From assembly GCA_020632595.1 (NCBI GenBank), contig JACKFF010000001.1, positions 1-64,000 on the forward strand: a DNA stretch of 64,000 nucleotides, given 5' to 3'. The translations under genes were made by a program, and so were the position numbers. Below, piece by piece: positions 35,190-45,176 of this stretch. Within the stretch, counting starts at the first letter, position 1, and each line of letters begins with the position of its first letter. The notes below the pieces were generated by a model. It saw nothing but the letters and a program-made list of their open reading frames with translations, was not told where the DNA came from and ran no database searches. This DNA is from Nitrospiraceae bacterium. GTDB lineage: Bacteria; Nitrospirota; Nitrospiria; Nitrospirales; UBA8639.

Positions 35190-35630
35190 ATGAGACTTAC
35201 AATTCTACTCTTGATCGTGATGGGATCCCTTGCCGGATTCGACAACCTCTGGATGACCGAGGCAAAAGCCCAATCAGGCCATCCCTCCCAAATGGCCACC
35301 ACCGAATCACCTTCGGTCTCAAGTGAGGAAACAATCAAGGCGGATCCGGTTTGCGACCCAAGCCGCCGGCCAAAAATTACAAAAATTGAGCCCGATGAGT
35401 TTCAACCAGGCGCTAAAGTGACCATCATTGGAGAAGATTTTGGGCAAAAAAAGGAATGTCTGCATTCGGTCACGTTCGGGTATGAAAATGCGAAGGATTT
35501 CACCCTCAAGGGGAATGAGAGAATAGAAGCAACGGCGCCTGACAACCTTTCCACAGGAATAATTTTTGTGAATGTCGAGACTGGTGGCGGTTCAGTACGG
35601 TCCGCAGTGCTCATCAAGAAAAAGGAATAA
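35190..35630 (+). CDS. Secreted IPT/TIG-domain protein
   Basis: 146 residues from ATG 35190 (GAGAGGAA upstream). A signal peptide (MRLTILLLIVMGSLAGF) is followed by a linker and one IPT/TIG immunoglobulin-like domain: PKITKIEPDEFQPGAKVTII, GEDFG, then SVTFGYENAKDF and ATAPDNLSTGIIFVNVETGG. It is probably periplasmic and flanked by two cytochrome c genes. The partner is unknown. Confidence 0.82.
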   Translation: MRLTILLLIVMGSLAGFDNLWMTEAKAQSGHPSQMATTESPSVSSEETIKADPVCDPSRRPKITKIEPDEFQPGAKVTIIGEDFGQKKECLHSVTFGYENAKDFTLKGNERIEATAPDNLSTGIIFVNVETGGGSVRSAVLIKKKE

Positions 35631-35789
35631 AACCTAAACGCGGCAGAATGGGGTTGCCCCGGAGCAAACGGGTTCCCAGTTGAACAGGAGATGCCAATTG
35701 GGATGGACCCCACCGGGGTGACGATGGATTGACCCCGAAGGTTTTTGAAGATATGGGGCTCTGAATCATTTATTTTGATTGTTATTCAA

Positions 35790-36140
35790 ATGAAACCTTT
35801 GCACTCATCTGTGAGAGCGATCATCGTCTCGACCATCATCAGCCTGATACCCTTCCTCCCGGCTTTAGCCATGGAAGAGCAGGTCCAACCCGGCAAAGCG
35901 CTCTTTCAACAATATTGTCAAGATTGCCATGGTCCTCAGAGAGATGGGAGAGGAGTCCTTCGTCCTTTCCTGGAACAGGATCCTGCCAATTTGACCTCGC
36001 AGATGACACAGACCAAAACCGACCAGCAACTCTTTTCCATAATCAAAAAAGGGGGAGGCGAAATGCATGGCTGGGCGGACACCTTCACCGATGAACAGGT
36101 CCTGGACCTGGTGCATTACATCCGTGCACTCTCACCGTAA
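35790..36140 (+). CDS. Periplasmic monoheme cytochrome c
   Basis: 116 residues from ATG 35790. A signal peptide (MKPLHSSVRAIIVSTIISLI, cleavage near ALA) is followed by heme motif CQDCHG, a DGRG loop, a probable axial Met in GGEMHGWAD and the helix DEQVLDLVHYIRAL. It is similar in plan to the cytochrome at 34692 and may have arisen by duplication. No clear ribosome site is seen. Confidence 0.88.
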   Translation: MKPLHSSVRAIIVSTIISLIPFLPALAMEEQVQPGKALFQQYCQDCHGPQRDGRGVLRPFLEQDPANLTSQMTQTKTDQQLFSIIKKGGGEMHGWADTFTDEQVLDLVHYIRALSP

Positions 36141-36217
36141 GCCTCTTGCCACACAGCATCGCGGTCAGGCATGAAGCGGATGATGAAGCATTCCGCAACA
36201 CTCACCTGAGACATATC

Positions 36218-37450
36218 CTATTCAAGATACGCGGCGTAGACCAGCGTTTGGAGAATCGTCAACGGCATTCCGATCCAAGTAAAAGTCCTGAAACTCAAGG
36301 TGTAACCTTCCTGCTCCGCCCGCTGGATAATTATCACATTACTGGCCGCAGCAAGAATCATCAGATTACCCGCAATCGTACTTCCGACAGCCAAAGCCAG
36401 AAGGCCCATGAGGGAACCACCGGCTTCGGACACCAGAGGCAGATATAAGGCCACCAACGGAACATTCGAAATCAGTTGGCTCAGAATGATACTGAGACCA
36501 AGAATGGAAGGCAGGGAGGTGAAGTCCATCTGCAGGTGCGCGGTCCACTCCTGGAAAACTCCCGTCTGCCAGACACTCGCCATTAAGACGAACATGGCGG
36601 CAAAAAAGAGCAATGTGGACCAATCCACCTGCCGCAGCAATTCCAGACGCCGTCGACTACACACCAGCAGCGGCAACGCGGCAGCCATAGCCAGAAAGCT
36701 CAGCGGAAACTCCAGCGGCACAGCCAGAGACACACACGCAATTTTCACCGCAATCAGGCCGATTATCAGAAACAGTGCCAGACGGGCCAACCGTGCCAGA
36801 GCAGGATCGCTTACGGCCACGACGCTATGCACGAGAGCGGAGGCGTGAAACGCCTTCGGCCACATGACCCGTAAGACCAGATATGTCAGTACCAGATTGA
36901 GTAAAGTGGGGAGTGCCAGGGCCTGAAGAAAGGTCAGAAAAGGAGAAGGAACCGGCCCGTCAATCGCAATCAAAAGATTTTGAGGGTTCCCAATGGGGCT
37001 CAACAGGCTCCCGGTCGTCACGGCCACGGCTAACGTCATCAGGAGTAAGCAGGGTTCGATGCGATGTTCACGGGCTAACCGCAGGACTAAAGGCGTCCCG
37101 ACGATAGCCAACGTGTCGTTCATCAATACCGCCGAAGCAAGTCCTGCCCCGAATAGGATCATCAGGACCACCCCGTCAACTGATTTCACCCGATGCAAAA
37201 TCCCATAGGCAAGCGAGGAAAGGTAGCCGCTAAGAATCAATGCCTCCCCAACCACAAACATCCCGAACAAAAACACCATCACATCCAGATTGATGGCCTG
37301 TAAGGCCGAAAGGGGGGAAATCTGGCCGGTTATCAGAACCAATACGGCACCGGCAGTCATGGCGTGCCAGATCTTTACAGAGATGCCACCGATTTTCCGG
37401 CATGCAATGACCAGATACACACCCAGCAGAATGAGCAGGGAAAGATTCAT
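36218..37450 (-). CDS. SLC13/ArsB-type anion permease
   Basis: 410 residues with about 11 membrane helices. The NDTLAIVGTPLVLRLAREH segment and the later SQLISNVPLVALYLPLV are the paired re-entrant S/T-N-D/V-P elements of the ion-transporter (CitMHS, ArsB, SLC13) superfamily. The segment SPIGNPQNLLIAI is also typical. It probably moves an organic or inorganic anion across the inner membrane. It stands convergent to the cytochrome gene and away from the arsenic operon, so arsenite is not specially suggested. Confidence 0.85.
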   Translation of the reverse strand: MNLSLLILLGVYLVIACRKIGGISVKIWHAMTAGAVLVLITGQISPLSALQAINLDVMVFLFGMFVVGEALILSGYLSSLAYGILHRVKSVDGVVLMILFGAGLASAVLMNDTLAIVGTPLVLRLAREHRIEPCLLLMTLAVAVTTGSLLSPIGNPQNLLIAIDGPVPSPFLTFLQALALPTLLNLVLTYLVLRVMWPKAFHASALVHSVVAVSDPALARLARLALFLIIGLIAVKIACVSLAVPLEFPLSFLAMAAALPLLVCSRRRLELLRQVDWSTLLFFAAMFVLMASVWQTGVFQEWTAHLQMDFTSLPSILGLSIILSQLISNVPLVALYLPLVSEAGGSLMGLLALAVGSTIAGNLMILAAASNVIIIQRAEQEGYTLSFRTFTWIGMPLTILQTLVYAAYLE

Positions 37451-37523
37451 GTGGAAGAGGTCGTCAAGACAAGTTCATGTAACGCGCAGTCAAATAAGAA
37501 GTGACTAGGATTGCCATGGTGTC

Positions 37524-38822
37524 CTACCGTCTATCGAGAAATTTTATGATATCGCCTTGGATATCCGGGGTCGTGACCAATTCAGTATGTCCAACCTCAT
37601 AGTCCCGTAAGATGGAGTGAAAGCTCTGACGATAGGCTTCCGGAAGCCAAGCGGATGACACCGTGACTGTTCCATCTCCATCCGCATAGACAGTAGGATG
37701 ATGCCCTTCAGGACCTGCGGCTAAGGGGTCTGGATCCTCAAACAACAAGGAATCAGAGGACTTTCCAGGGTTTCCCGTCCACACCCCTTTGGCCAAGGTC
37801 GATGTGCCTTTCGCATACAGGTACAAAAGGGAGGGTTGATAGGGGCTTGGCAGAGAGAGAGGTGCATGAAGTCGTTCTAAAAACTGTTCCGATCGACGAA
37901 GCCAAAAGGACAGGTAGGCGGCACGCCGATCAACGATGTCTTTGGATAAGGTTTGTATATGCTTGAGCAGTCCCCATTTGGACTGTCGCCACTGTCCGGT
38001 ATTTCTGATCACACCGTATAAGGGCTTCAGTTCCGGTGTGAGCAATTGATCAGATTCGGCAACCGGCAGGAGATAGTAACTGGCGGGGAAAGACGCGTAA
38101 GCCTCATAGCTGAGCAAAGAGGAGTTCCAACCAAAGATCGCCCCATAGTTCATGTTTCGAAACGAACTCATGGCTCCAAGGAATGGGACGCCGGCCATCA
38201 CCACGCGGCTGATTTTCCCTGCTCCCTCCCAGGTCTCCACCGCCGTATCGAGATCCTGGGTGCCATACCGTAAATAGTAGCTGACGATCAAACCGCCCAT
38301 ACTATGCGCAACAACAGAAATATCCTTTTTCTCTTGGTCCCGAAGCCTGCGGATGAGGGCGTCCAAGCTGTGAACAGCATCCATGAGATCCCCCCGCCAA
38401 TCATAGGTAAACGGAATCACGTCCCGGCTTGTATTGTTGGAGCTCCGCAGCCGTTCCAGCAATGAACCATAGACATCGACGGAGTAGAGGAGCGGAACGA
38501 CACGGACCGCATCAAGAATGGCGTCGGGTTTCAAGGCAGTCGTTTCTTCAAAACCTAGGCCGGGCACGGGAATAGTCAATGCCTGCGTGCCGAACAGCAA
38601 CTGGTTGAGAGAAATAAACACCAGACTGCCATCAGACTCGCGAACCAAACGCGTGCCGTAATACCCAGGGACGACGATGATCGCCGAATCGAATGTCCGG
38701 GAATGCTCGTGTGAGGAAATCGTTTTCTGACTACAGCCTGACACCATAAGGAACACCATCAATACGGGCAGACCATTCACGAAGTTCATGAAATTTCCCA
38801 TACGTCTTGTGCAAACCCGCAT
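37524..38822 (-). CDS. LCAT-like lipase/acyltransferase lipoprotein
   Basis: About 432 residues from ATG 38822. The N-terminus is a lipoprotein signal ending LMVSGC. The alpha/beta-hydrolase fold shows PGYYGTRLV near the start (oxyanion region), the nucleophile elbow VVAHSMGGLIVSYYLRYG, and a late DGDGTVTVSSAWLPEA (catalytic Asp) and VGHTELV (catalytic His). The arrangement matches lecithin:cholesterol acyltransferase-like enzymes, which cleave or transfer acyl chains of phospholipids in the envelope. Confidence 0.82.
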   Translation of the reverse strand: MRVCTRRMGNFMNFVNGLPVLMVFLMVSGCSQKTISSHEHSRTFDSAIIVVPGYYGTRLVRESDGSLVFISLNQLLFGTQALTIPVPGLGFEETTALKPDAILDAVRVVPLLYSVDVYGSLLERLRSSNNTSRDVIPFTYDWRGDLMDAVHSLDALIRRLRDQEKKDISVVAHSMGGLIVSYYLRYGTQDLDTAVETWEGAGKISRVVMAGVPFLGAMSSFRNMNYGAIFGWNSSLLSYEAYASFPASYYLLPVAESDQLLTPELKPLYGVIRNTGQWRQSKWGLLKHIQTLSKDIVDRRAAYLSFWLRRSEQFLERLHAPLSLPSPYQPSLLYLYAKGTSTLAKGVWTGNPGKSSDSLLFEDPDPLAAGPEGHHPTVYADGDGTVTVSSAWLPEAYRQSFHSILRDYEVGHTELVTTPDIQGDIIKFLDRR

Positions 38823-39109
38823 TTCATCCCTACCAACGAAGAAATACAAGATGGTCCTCTTCACTTCTTATTCTTCTCATTTGCCCCATACTGAAGAAAG
38901 CCGGAAAATGAGCCCCCAGGGTAGCCAGGTGAAATGGAGGGGAAAAGGTAAATAACCGGCCATAGACAGGAATAAAAATAAGGATATCTCGAAGATGAAT
39001 ACTGAGAGTGGATTGAAAGCAATCGGTCAGAAAGAAAAATCTCCACGACCACAGTGGTGCAAGGGTATGGATCAATGACCCTTCACCTGACCGATGCTTA
39101 CATAAAAAG

Positions 39110-41986
39110 TCATGACCGCTCAAGAAAAAGAGCACAGATGGCCTGATAGAGTTCTTTATCGGTCCCATTTTTCTGAAGACACTCGACCGCGCCGGCGTCG
39201 AGCATCGCCGCCCGAATCTCCTTTTCATCGAGCATGGACAAACCAATGACTTTAATAGCCGGCCATTCACGACAAATGTACCTGGTAGCTTCAATGCCGT
39301 TGAGTTTTGGCATATTGTTATCCATGACCACGACGTCCGGCTTTAACTGAGGCACCAACATCAAAGCTTCTTCACCGTCTTTGGCATCTCCCACTATCTC
39401 TAAATTCTGATATCGTGCCAGCAATTTCTTCAAGCCCTTTCGAAGCGTCGCATGATCGTCAACTAACATGACACGAATCCGCGAAAGGGTTGAGGTTTGT
39501 CCGGTGTTCGTTGCCTCTTCGGGTTGTACATTCACCCCGGGCGTTCCCTCCCGGGTTGCCTGTTCAAAGCATCCATGGGGAACCTGTTTCTTGCCAACCT
39601 CTGGTGGGATGGACTCCTCAATCGGCAACACTAACCTCACATGTGTGCCAATCTCTGGGGCCGAAGTAAGTTCCACCCGCCCACCCATCGCCTCCATCCG
39701 CTCCTGGACCGCAAACAAACCCAGATGACCGGGCTCCATGGCTTGCACCAACGCATCACCATGCAGCCCCTTTCCGCGATCCTCCACCGCAATGCACACC
39801 TCGCCGCGCTGTCCCGAAGACATCCGAACAGTCGCCTCATTCACGCCGGCGTGTTTGAGCACGTTAAATAATAATTCGCGGACCGACTGAAACAAGAGGA
39901 TCACCCGATCTTCGGAAAGATGAGCAGGGTGATAGGCACCGGTATGAACCTCCACCCGTAGACCATGTTTTTCCATCCTCTCGGCCAGCCACTTCAATGA
40001 CACTGCCAACCCGGCTTCATGCAAGGCGGGGGGACTCAGTTCGGCGATGGTCGTACGCGAATACGTCAACGCCTGCTGCAGGACGTCCTCCAATTCCCTC
40101 ATCAACCCCTCCGCCTCCGGAGAGAGCGGCACATTCTTCTTCAATTCATATAATTTCATTCTTCCCACCACCAGCAATTGCACGAGATAATCGTGCAAAT
40201 CACTCGCCAACTTTCGACGCTGGTGCTCTTCGGTCAAACTGAGTTGGGAGGCCAATGAACGGAGGCGATTCTTCGAAGACAGCAACTCTCCGGTTCGGGT
40301 TTGCACACGGACTTCCAATTCATCCTTCCAACGGCGCAGTTCCGCCTCAGCCTGCTTGCGCTCGGTAATATCTTGAAAGACGATGACCACACCCACAATT
40401 TGGCCATTATGGTCTCGCAGGGGTGAAGAGGAATAGGAAACCGGAAAGAAACTCCCGTCTTTCCTGATAAAGGTATCCTCAAAGTTTCTCAAAACCTTAC
40501 CGTTGTGGAAGACTTGAAAGCCTGGACATTCTTCTAAGGGAAATGGTGACCCGTCCGGATGTTTGTAATGCGCCACCTGATGCATTGAGCGACCAAGCAA
40601 TTCTTCGGATTTCCATCCCAGTAATCGTTCCGCCTCCGGGTTCATATAGGAGACCAGACCCTGCGAGTCGATGGTGTACAGACCCTCCCCCATATTCATC
40701 ATGATGGTCTGATTCAGCGCGAGAAGCCGGCGCGCCTCAGCCTCGCTTTCCAGGAGCAACTGCTCAGCCTGCTTCCGCGCAGTCATGTCAATAGCCATGC
40801 CGCCGATCAGGACCGGCCGGCCATCGGGCCCCAGTATGGGAAATTTGCTCACGATCGAATGATGGAGCACGCCATCCTGATGTTTGAGGGTCTCAATCAC
40901 CTGGACTCCGGCTTGACTCATCAACGCCTGTCGATCGTTCTCCCTGAATTGGTCTACTACCGCCGCCGGGAATATGTCCTCATCGCGTTTGCCAAGGACC
41001 TCCTCACGTGAAGTCTGAAATACCAACCCGGCGGCCTCATTAACGTAAACGTACCGCCCCCCCAGATCTTTGATCCAGGCCAGACCGGGCAAATGGTGCA
41101 TGAATTTATTGAATCGTTGTTCGCTCTCCTGCAAGGCTTTTTCGGCCTGCGTTCGATCTTCCACGTCAAGGTATTTACCAATCCATTCCCGCACCACACC
41201 ATCCACATTCCGGATCGGTACACCTCGCGCTTCGAAATGGCGGTAATCATTACTTTGGGCATGCCACAGCCGCCCTGAAGATTCATAGAGCGTTTCAGAC
41301 ACGCACGCCGCATTCCAGGTCCGTTGAATGGTTTCCCGGTCATCAGGATGAATGGCCTCAATCCAGCCGAAATCACGCGATTGCTCCCAGGACTGGCCGG
41401 TATAAGAGGACCATCCCGGTTGGGGTACCATAAACCGGCCTTTAGCATCGGTGGTCCAGACAATAGACGTAATCGCCGCCGTTAGTGAGCGGTAACGTTC
41501 CTCGCTTTCGCGCAAGGCCTCTTCAGCCCGTTTCCGCTTGGTAACGTCCACCAGGGTCACCACTATCCGATCAAAGGCCTGATCGGGGGAAGGAAAGCTG
41601 ATGGTGAACAAAACATGGAGACGGTCACCTCGAAGAGTTTTCAGGATCATTTCTGATTCGAAAAACCGTTGACGTTCAGCAAGGGTTACCAATGCCTCTA
41701 GAAACACCGCGCGGGTTTCCGGCAGAAAAATTTTGTGAAGCGATTTCAATAGTTCCGAACGTGTTGCCGCGCCAAACATCTTAACCGTGGAAGGGTTCAC
41801 ATCACGAACTTTCACCAGTCCCACAGCCCGTTCCACCACATCAGGATGCTCCATGCAATAGCGTCGAAAATTTTGCACACCATCTGTAGCGAGTGAATCG
41901 ATCAAAGCTTTGACCTCTGAAAAATCTTCCTCCCAGATGGAAACCCCGACACCCTCAAATATATTGCGGAAATGTTCTTCACTCAT
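39110..41986 (-). CDS. PAS-domain hybrid sensor histidine kinase with C-terminal receiver
   Basis: About 958 residues. Several PAS domains (about residues 40-150, 160-285, 290-410 and 420-550) lead to a HisKA_3 helix (EEHQRRKLASDLHDYLVQLL; the phospho-acceptor His is in the DLHD box), a HATPase_c domain (about 660-800; VRMSSGQRGEVCIAVEDRGKGL) and a receiver (about 835-955; VMLVDDHATLRKGL, acceptor Asp in VVVMDNNMPKLNG). The receiver resembles NarL/FixJ type but has no helix-turn-helix behind it. No transmembrane helix is seen, so sensing is cytoplasmic. Output probably passes to another regulator. Confidence 0.92.
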   Translation of the reverse strand: MSEEHFRNIFEGVGVSIWEEDFSEVKALIDSLATDGVQNFRRYCMEHPDVVERAVGLVKVRDVNPSTVKMFGAATRSELLKSLHKIFLPETRAVFLEALVTLAERQRFFESEMILKTLRGDRLHVLFTISFPSPDQAFDRIVVTLVDVTKRKRAEEALRESEERYRSLTAAITSIVWTTDAKGRFMVPQPGWSSYTGQSWEQSRDFGWIEAIHPDDRETIQRTWNAACVSETLYESSGRLWHAQSNDYRHFEARGVPIRNVDGVVREWIGKYLDVEDRTQAEKALQESEQRFNKFMHHLPGLAWIKDLGGRYVYVNEAAGLVFQTSREEVLGKRDEDIFPAAVVDQFRENDRQALMSQAGVQVIETLKHQDGVLHHSIVSKFPILGPDGRPVLIGGMAIDMTARKQAEQLLLESEAEARRLLALNQTIMMNMGEGLYTIDSQGLVSYMNPEAERLLGWKSEELLGRSMHQVAHYKHPDGSPFPLEECPGFQVFHNGKVLRNFEDTFIRKDGSFFPVSYSSSPLRDHNGQIVGVVIVFQDITERKQAEAELRRWKDELEVRVQTRTGELLSSKNRLRSLASQLSLTEEHQRRKLASDLHDYLVQLLVVGRMKLYELKKNVPLSPEAEGLMRELEDVLQQALTYSRTTIAELSPPALHEAGLAVSLKWLAERMEKHGLRVEVHTGAYHPAHLSEDRVILLFQSVRELLFNVLKHAGVNEATVRMSSGQRGEVCIAVEDRGKGLHGDALVQAMEPGHLGLFAVQERMEAMGGRVELTSAPEIGTHVRLVLPIEESIPPEVGKKQVPHGCFEQATREGTPGVNVQPEEATNTGQTSTLSRIRVMLVDDHATLRKGLKKLLARYQNLEIVGDAKDGEEALMLVPQLKPDVVVMDNNMPKLNGIEATRYICREWPAIKVIGLSMLDEKEIRAAMLDAGAVECLQKNGTDKELYQAICALFLERS

Positions 41987-42627
41987 AGGCAAAAGAGTTC
42001 TTTCCGATCGTTTACCAAAAGGAGTAGATGGGCGACAGGCTTTTCATAGGCAAAAAGTCCGTGAAGATACAACCGACGGTTCAATGGATACAGGAAAAAA
42101 GAAGGGAGATGCTGGGTGGCTTGAAGTGATATGGAATCCAATCGAGTAGAATCCATGGGTTCGCTTCCTATATGAACCAGATCATATTCTGAAGCGATCC
42201 TTTCACGATATAGACTTTTGTGCACATAGCGTGGAGATGGAAAGCAGCTTATGAAAATTTCAAAGGGGATACACGTCCATTGTAAGATCTTCACGTACCA
42301 AACACAATTCTCGAATATTTTGAATATTCCACATGACGAGGGCCAGATAGCAGGGCTCATGGGGGCCAGCCGAATCAATGAAGAATCCGGTAGGGGAACT
42401 CTGGTGGCGACCGTTCACAAAGACCAGACTGCCGTTAACCAGGAAGGGGATGTGCTTGTGAAATTTGAATATCTCTTCCGACCGAAATCAAATCCACACA
42501 GCATTCATCAAGAAAAACACCGCTCCCCCAACACTTCTCCTCATGCGAATATTGATCGACTCTTTGCGGTCTCCTCACTATCGCCATGCGTATTCGGACT
42601 ACCCTTGCGTTTACGATTACAGATAAA
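41987..42627. other. Spacer between the hybrid kinase and the MITE copy
   Basis: About 640 bases. A plus-strand frame from 42251 runs on into the repeat and shows no recognisable protein, so it is not called. Nothing else is definite. Confidence 0.4.
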
Positions 42628-42842
42628 GGGAGTGTTGAATAAAAAAGATTTTCAAGGGAAAATTTGCCCAGGATTAGATTACTCTTCAAAGGCTCCGGGT
42701 CGGTTCAAAAAAGCATGCCCTGAGTCTTCCCGAAGGGTCCGTCCAGCAAGGCCGCAGCCGTTTTTACGCGCGGAGCGTACACGTAGTACGTGAGCACGGA
42801 AAAATGGCGAGAACGCCGCTGGCGGCTTTTTTCAACAGACCC
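42628..42842. repeat. MITE-like element, family 1, copy 2
   Basis: It begins GGAGTGTTGAATAA (from 42629) and ends TTCAACAGACCC. The 6-base word ATAAAG flanks it on both sides as a target duplication. The interior has the family core: GTTCAAAAAAGCATGCCCTG, CGAAGGG, AAGGCCGCAGCCG, GCGTAC, AGTACGTGAGCACGG and GAGAACGCCGCTGGCGGC. It does not encode a protein. Confidence 0.8.
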
Positions 42843-43291
42843 ATAAAGAGAAATGACCATGCGATAGGAACCTTCCTAGAAACGCTGTCCACTTCACCTT
42901 CTCTAACTGAGAGAAAAAGACAGATCAAGGGAGTGAGTCAGGAAACGACTTGAGTGTGAAACAATTGAATTATGCAAATTTCCATCAGTTTTAAGCCCGG
43001 CCATAAAAGCGCAATGAGGGGGCAAAAGGGTTTGCCCAACAAGCCCGCATATTGTTCGACGTCCGGTAGAGATAACCATTTTTGCCACAGGGAGCGTCCA
43101 GGTGAGTAGGCGAACATGACACACGGACAACCTGCCAACGGGTAGGCAATCTGATGAAGCCAGTGAACGCCGCTGGATAAATTTTTTCAACGCTCCCGCC
43201 ACACAAAATATGCCAGGAAATAGGATTGAACTAAGAGGTGAGGTGAAAGCTCGAATTTTTATGTCATTGAGGGCGGTCACGGAGACATAAC
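42843..43291. other. Spacer, possibly decayed coding DNA
   Basis: About 450 bases. Two overlapping minus-strand frames (42903-43280 and 42938-43138) contain short plausible stretches, but none has a full domain, so I leave them uncalled. They may be gene remains. Confidence 0.35.
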
Positions 43292-44773
43292 TCAGTTTTG
43301 CTGAACTTCCTTCCTGTCTAAGGCATCGGTGAGCGCGACCTTTGCCTGTTCATCGTTCGGGTTGAGCTGTATGGTCAATCTTAGTTCTTGAATGGCCCGG
43401 TCCAAATCCCCTTGCTTGAGGAGGGCCAGACCCAACTGCCGGTGAGCAACACTCAAGCCCTGGTTCGCACGAGAATCATCGGGACGAAGGTCGACAAGTG
43501 TCTGGTAGACTTCGATTGCTTCCTGCCACGCCCCGCTTCGGGTCAACGCATCACCCAAATAACCATAGGCCTCCCCAAGGATAGATCCAGAGGGCTGCAA
43601 ACCAATGGCATGGCGATAGGCCGTTAATTCCCCTTCCCGGTCGTCCTTCTGACCGAGAGCAAGTCCTAGGCGCATCCATGCTCCGGCATCGTCGGGGTGC
43701 TGACGGATCACGTGCTCCCAGGCGGAAATCATGTGATCGACCAAGTCCCGCTTGCCGATCAACCACTCCAACCGGCCATGCACCTCGGCCCCGTGCCTGA
43801 GTTGAATGGCCTTCCGCCAGGCGCTGCCAGCCTCTTCGAATCGCCCCGTTTTCCCAAGGGCATAGGCCAGATTAAAATACGCCGGGGCGACATCCGGATT
43901 ATCGGGCTGTCGCCGGATCGCTTCCTGATAGACGGCAATCTCTCCAGTCAGATCTTCTTTCTGCCCCAGCGCGATACCGAGACCCACATAGGCCATGGTC
44001 TGATCGGGTTGGAGACGAATCGCTTCCCGCCATGCCTGAATTTCACCCTCGACATCCCCCGATTGACCCAACGCAGTCCCAAGGCTGGCATGAATCAGCG
44101 CTTCGTCTGGATGCAACCTGGCCGTCTCCTCCCACCTCTCCACGACGCGATCAATCTGTTGTTTGTGCCTGAGGGCCAATTCAAGATTGCGTCTGGCAGG
44201 GACCTGTGCCGGATTTAATCGCAACGCGGAGCGCCAAGCGAAAATGGCCTGATCAAGATCACCAGCCTGCTCAAGCGCATAGGCCAGATTGACATAGACT
44301 TCAGCAAAACGGGAGTCGTCCGGAAATAACCGGACCGCCTCACGGTAGGCATGAATGGCACTTTCCGTGTCGCCTTTTCGTCCCAGCACATATCCTGCGT
44401 TATAGTGTGCGTCGGCATTTTCAGGGTCCAGGGTAATGGCGGACTGAAAGGCCGAAAGGGCCTCATCCAGATTTCCGCGGTTCAGCAGGTGTTGCCCGTG
44501 CTCAAAATGAGCCTGCGAAAGATTCGGAAAGGGTTCTGCCGCATGGAGATTGCCGGGCAACGACAGGAAAACCTGTCCCACACTTAACAGAAGACCGAGT
44601 CTGAGAATTGTGAGAAGAACCGTCCGAGAAGCAAAGCAGAAACAGGGAAAAACTAAAATTAGGGGTAAAGAAAGAACCGGAATGGGCACGCGGGCTATAG
44701 GAAATCCCCCTACCGCAAATAAGCGGCCACCCGCCACACCGCCTTGGGGAACAGACACGGGAGCGACCATCAC
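43292..44773 (-). CDS. TPR-repeat protein, probably exported
   Basis: About 493 residues. After a hydrophobic leader (TVLLTILRLGLLLSVGQVFL, cleavage near LHAAEP) come around ten tetratricopeptide repeats with the usual G-x2-L-G-x7-A-x3-F/Y pattern, for example HLLNRGNLDEALSAFQSAIT then DPENADAHYNAGYVLGRKGD. TPR arrays are protein-docking scaffolds. The true start is uncertain because the first 40 residues are atypical. The partner is unknown. Confidence 0.85.
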   Translation of the reverse strand: MMVAPVSVPQGGVAGGRLFAVGGFPIARVPIPVLSLPLILVFPCFCFASRTVLLTILRLGLLLSVGQVFLSLPGNLHAAEPFPNLSQAHFEHGQHLLNRGNLDEALSAFQSAITLDPENADAHYNAGYVLGRKGDTESAIHAYREAVRLFPDDSRFAEVYVNLAYALEQAGDLDQAIFAWRSALRLNPAQVPARRNLELALRHKQQIDRVVERWEETARLHPDEALIHASLGTALGQSGDVEGEIQAWREAIRLQPDQTMAYVGLGIALGQKEDLTGEIAVYQEAIRRQPDNPDVAPAYFNLAYALGKTGRFEEAGSAWRKAIQLRHGAEVHGRLEWLIGKRDLVDHMISAWEHVIRQHPDDAGAWMRLGLALGQKDDREGELTAYRHAIGLQPSGSILGEAYGYLGDALTRSGAWQEAIEVYQTLVDLRPDDSRANQGLSVAHRQLGLALLKQGDLDRAIQELRLTIQLNPNDEQAKVALTDALDRKEVQQN

Positions 44774-45008
44774 GGCGTCCTCCCAACTGTGAGCGAGTTT
44801 TATTGTAAATCAACCGGATGATCTATGCCAGGGGGTGCCTCGCCACCACGAGGACACCGGGGAAACGCGCAAAATTTTGAACACTTGCAAGAGAAACTTA
44901 GATCACAGACGAGGCATTCCGTGCCAGGGCGCATGCCCCCGGAGTTTTCATCATGAGGGATGATATGACGATGAGATTCGGCATTGACTCATAGTTAGTG
45001 AGCCGGCC

Positions 45009-45176
45009 CTAGGTTTCCTCATCGCCCTCAAGACAATTGGTACATTCATCCAATTTTGGGTCACCATGGCGGCTACAAAAATGACGGCCGCATTGCCGGC
45101 AGGTCATAAAACTCATGCGAATTAAATCCGCATGCTCACACACATAACAATTCTTTTCTCGTTTCGCTTTTGGCAT
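45009..45176 (-). CDS. 55-residue zinc-finger protein, paralogue 1
   Basis: The frame starts MPKAKREKNCYVCEHADLIR, continues MSFMTCRQCGRHFCSRHGDP, and ends ECTNCLEGDEET. Its ligand order is C-x2-C, C-x2-C, C-x2-H, C-x2-C, enough for two zinc ions in a B-box/treble-clef-like fold. AAGGAGA lies 7 bases before the ATG. It has the same length and pattern as the gene at 49304-49471. The role is unknown; it could bind nucleic acid or protein. Confidence 0.75.
   Translation of the reverse strand: MPKAKREKNCYVCEHADLIRMSFMTCRQCGRHFCSRHGDPKLDECTNCLEGDEET

Noticed and set aside
42251..42793. 180-codon plus-strand frame
   Set aside because: Its 3' half lies in the MITE-like repeat and its 5' half has no recognisable domain or ribosome site.
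42903..43280. 125-codon minus-strand frame
   Set aside because: Low-complexity hydrophobic and random-looking sequence; at best decayed coding DNA.
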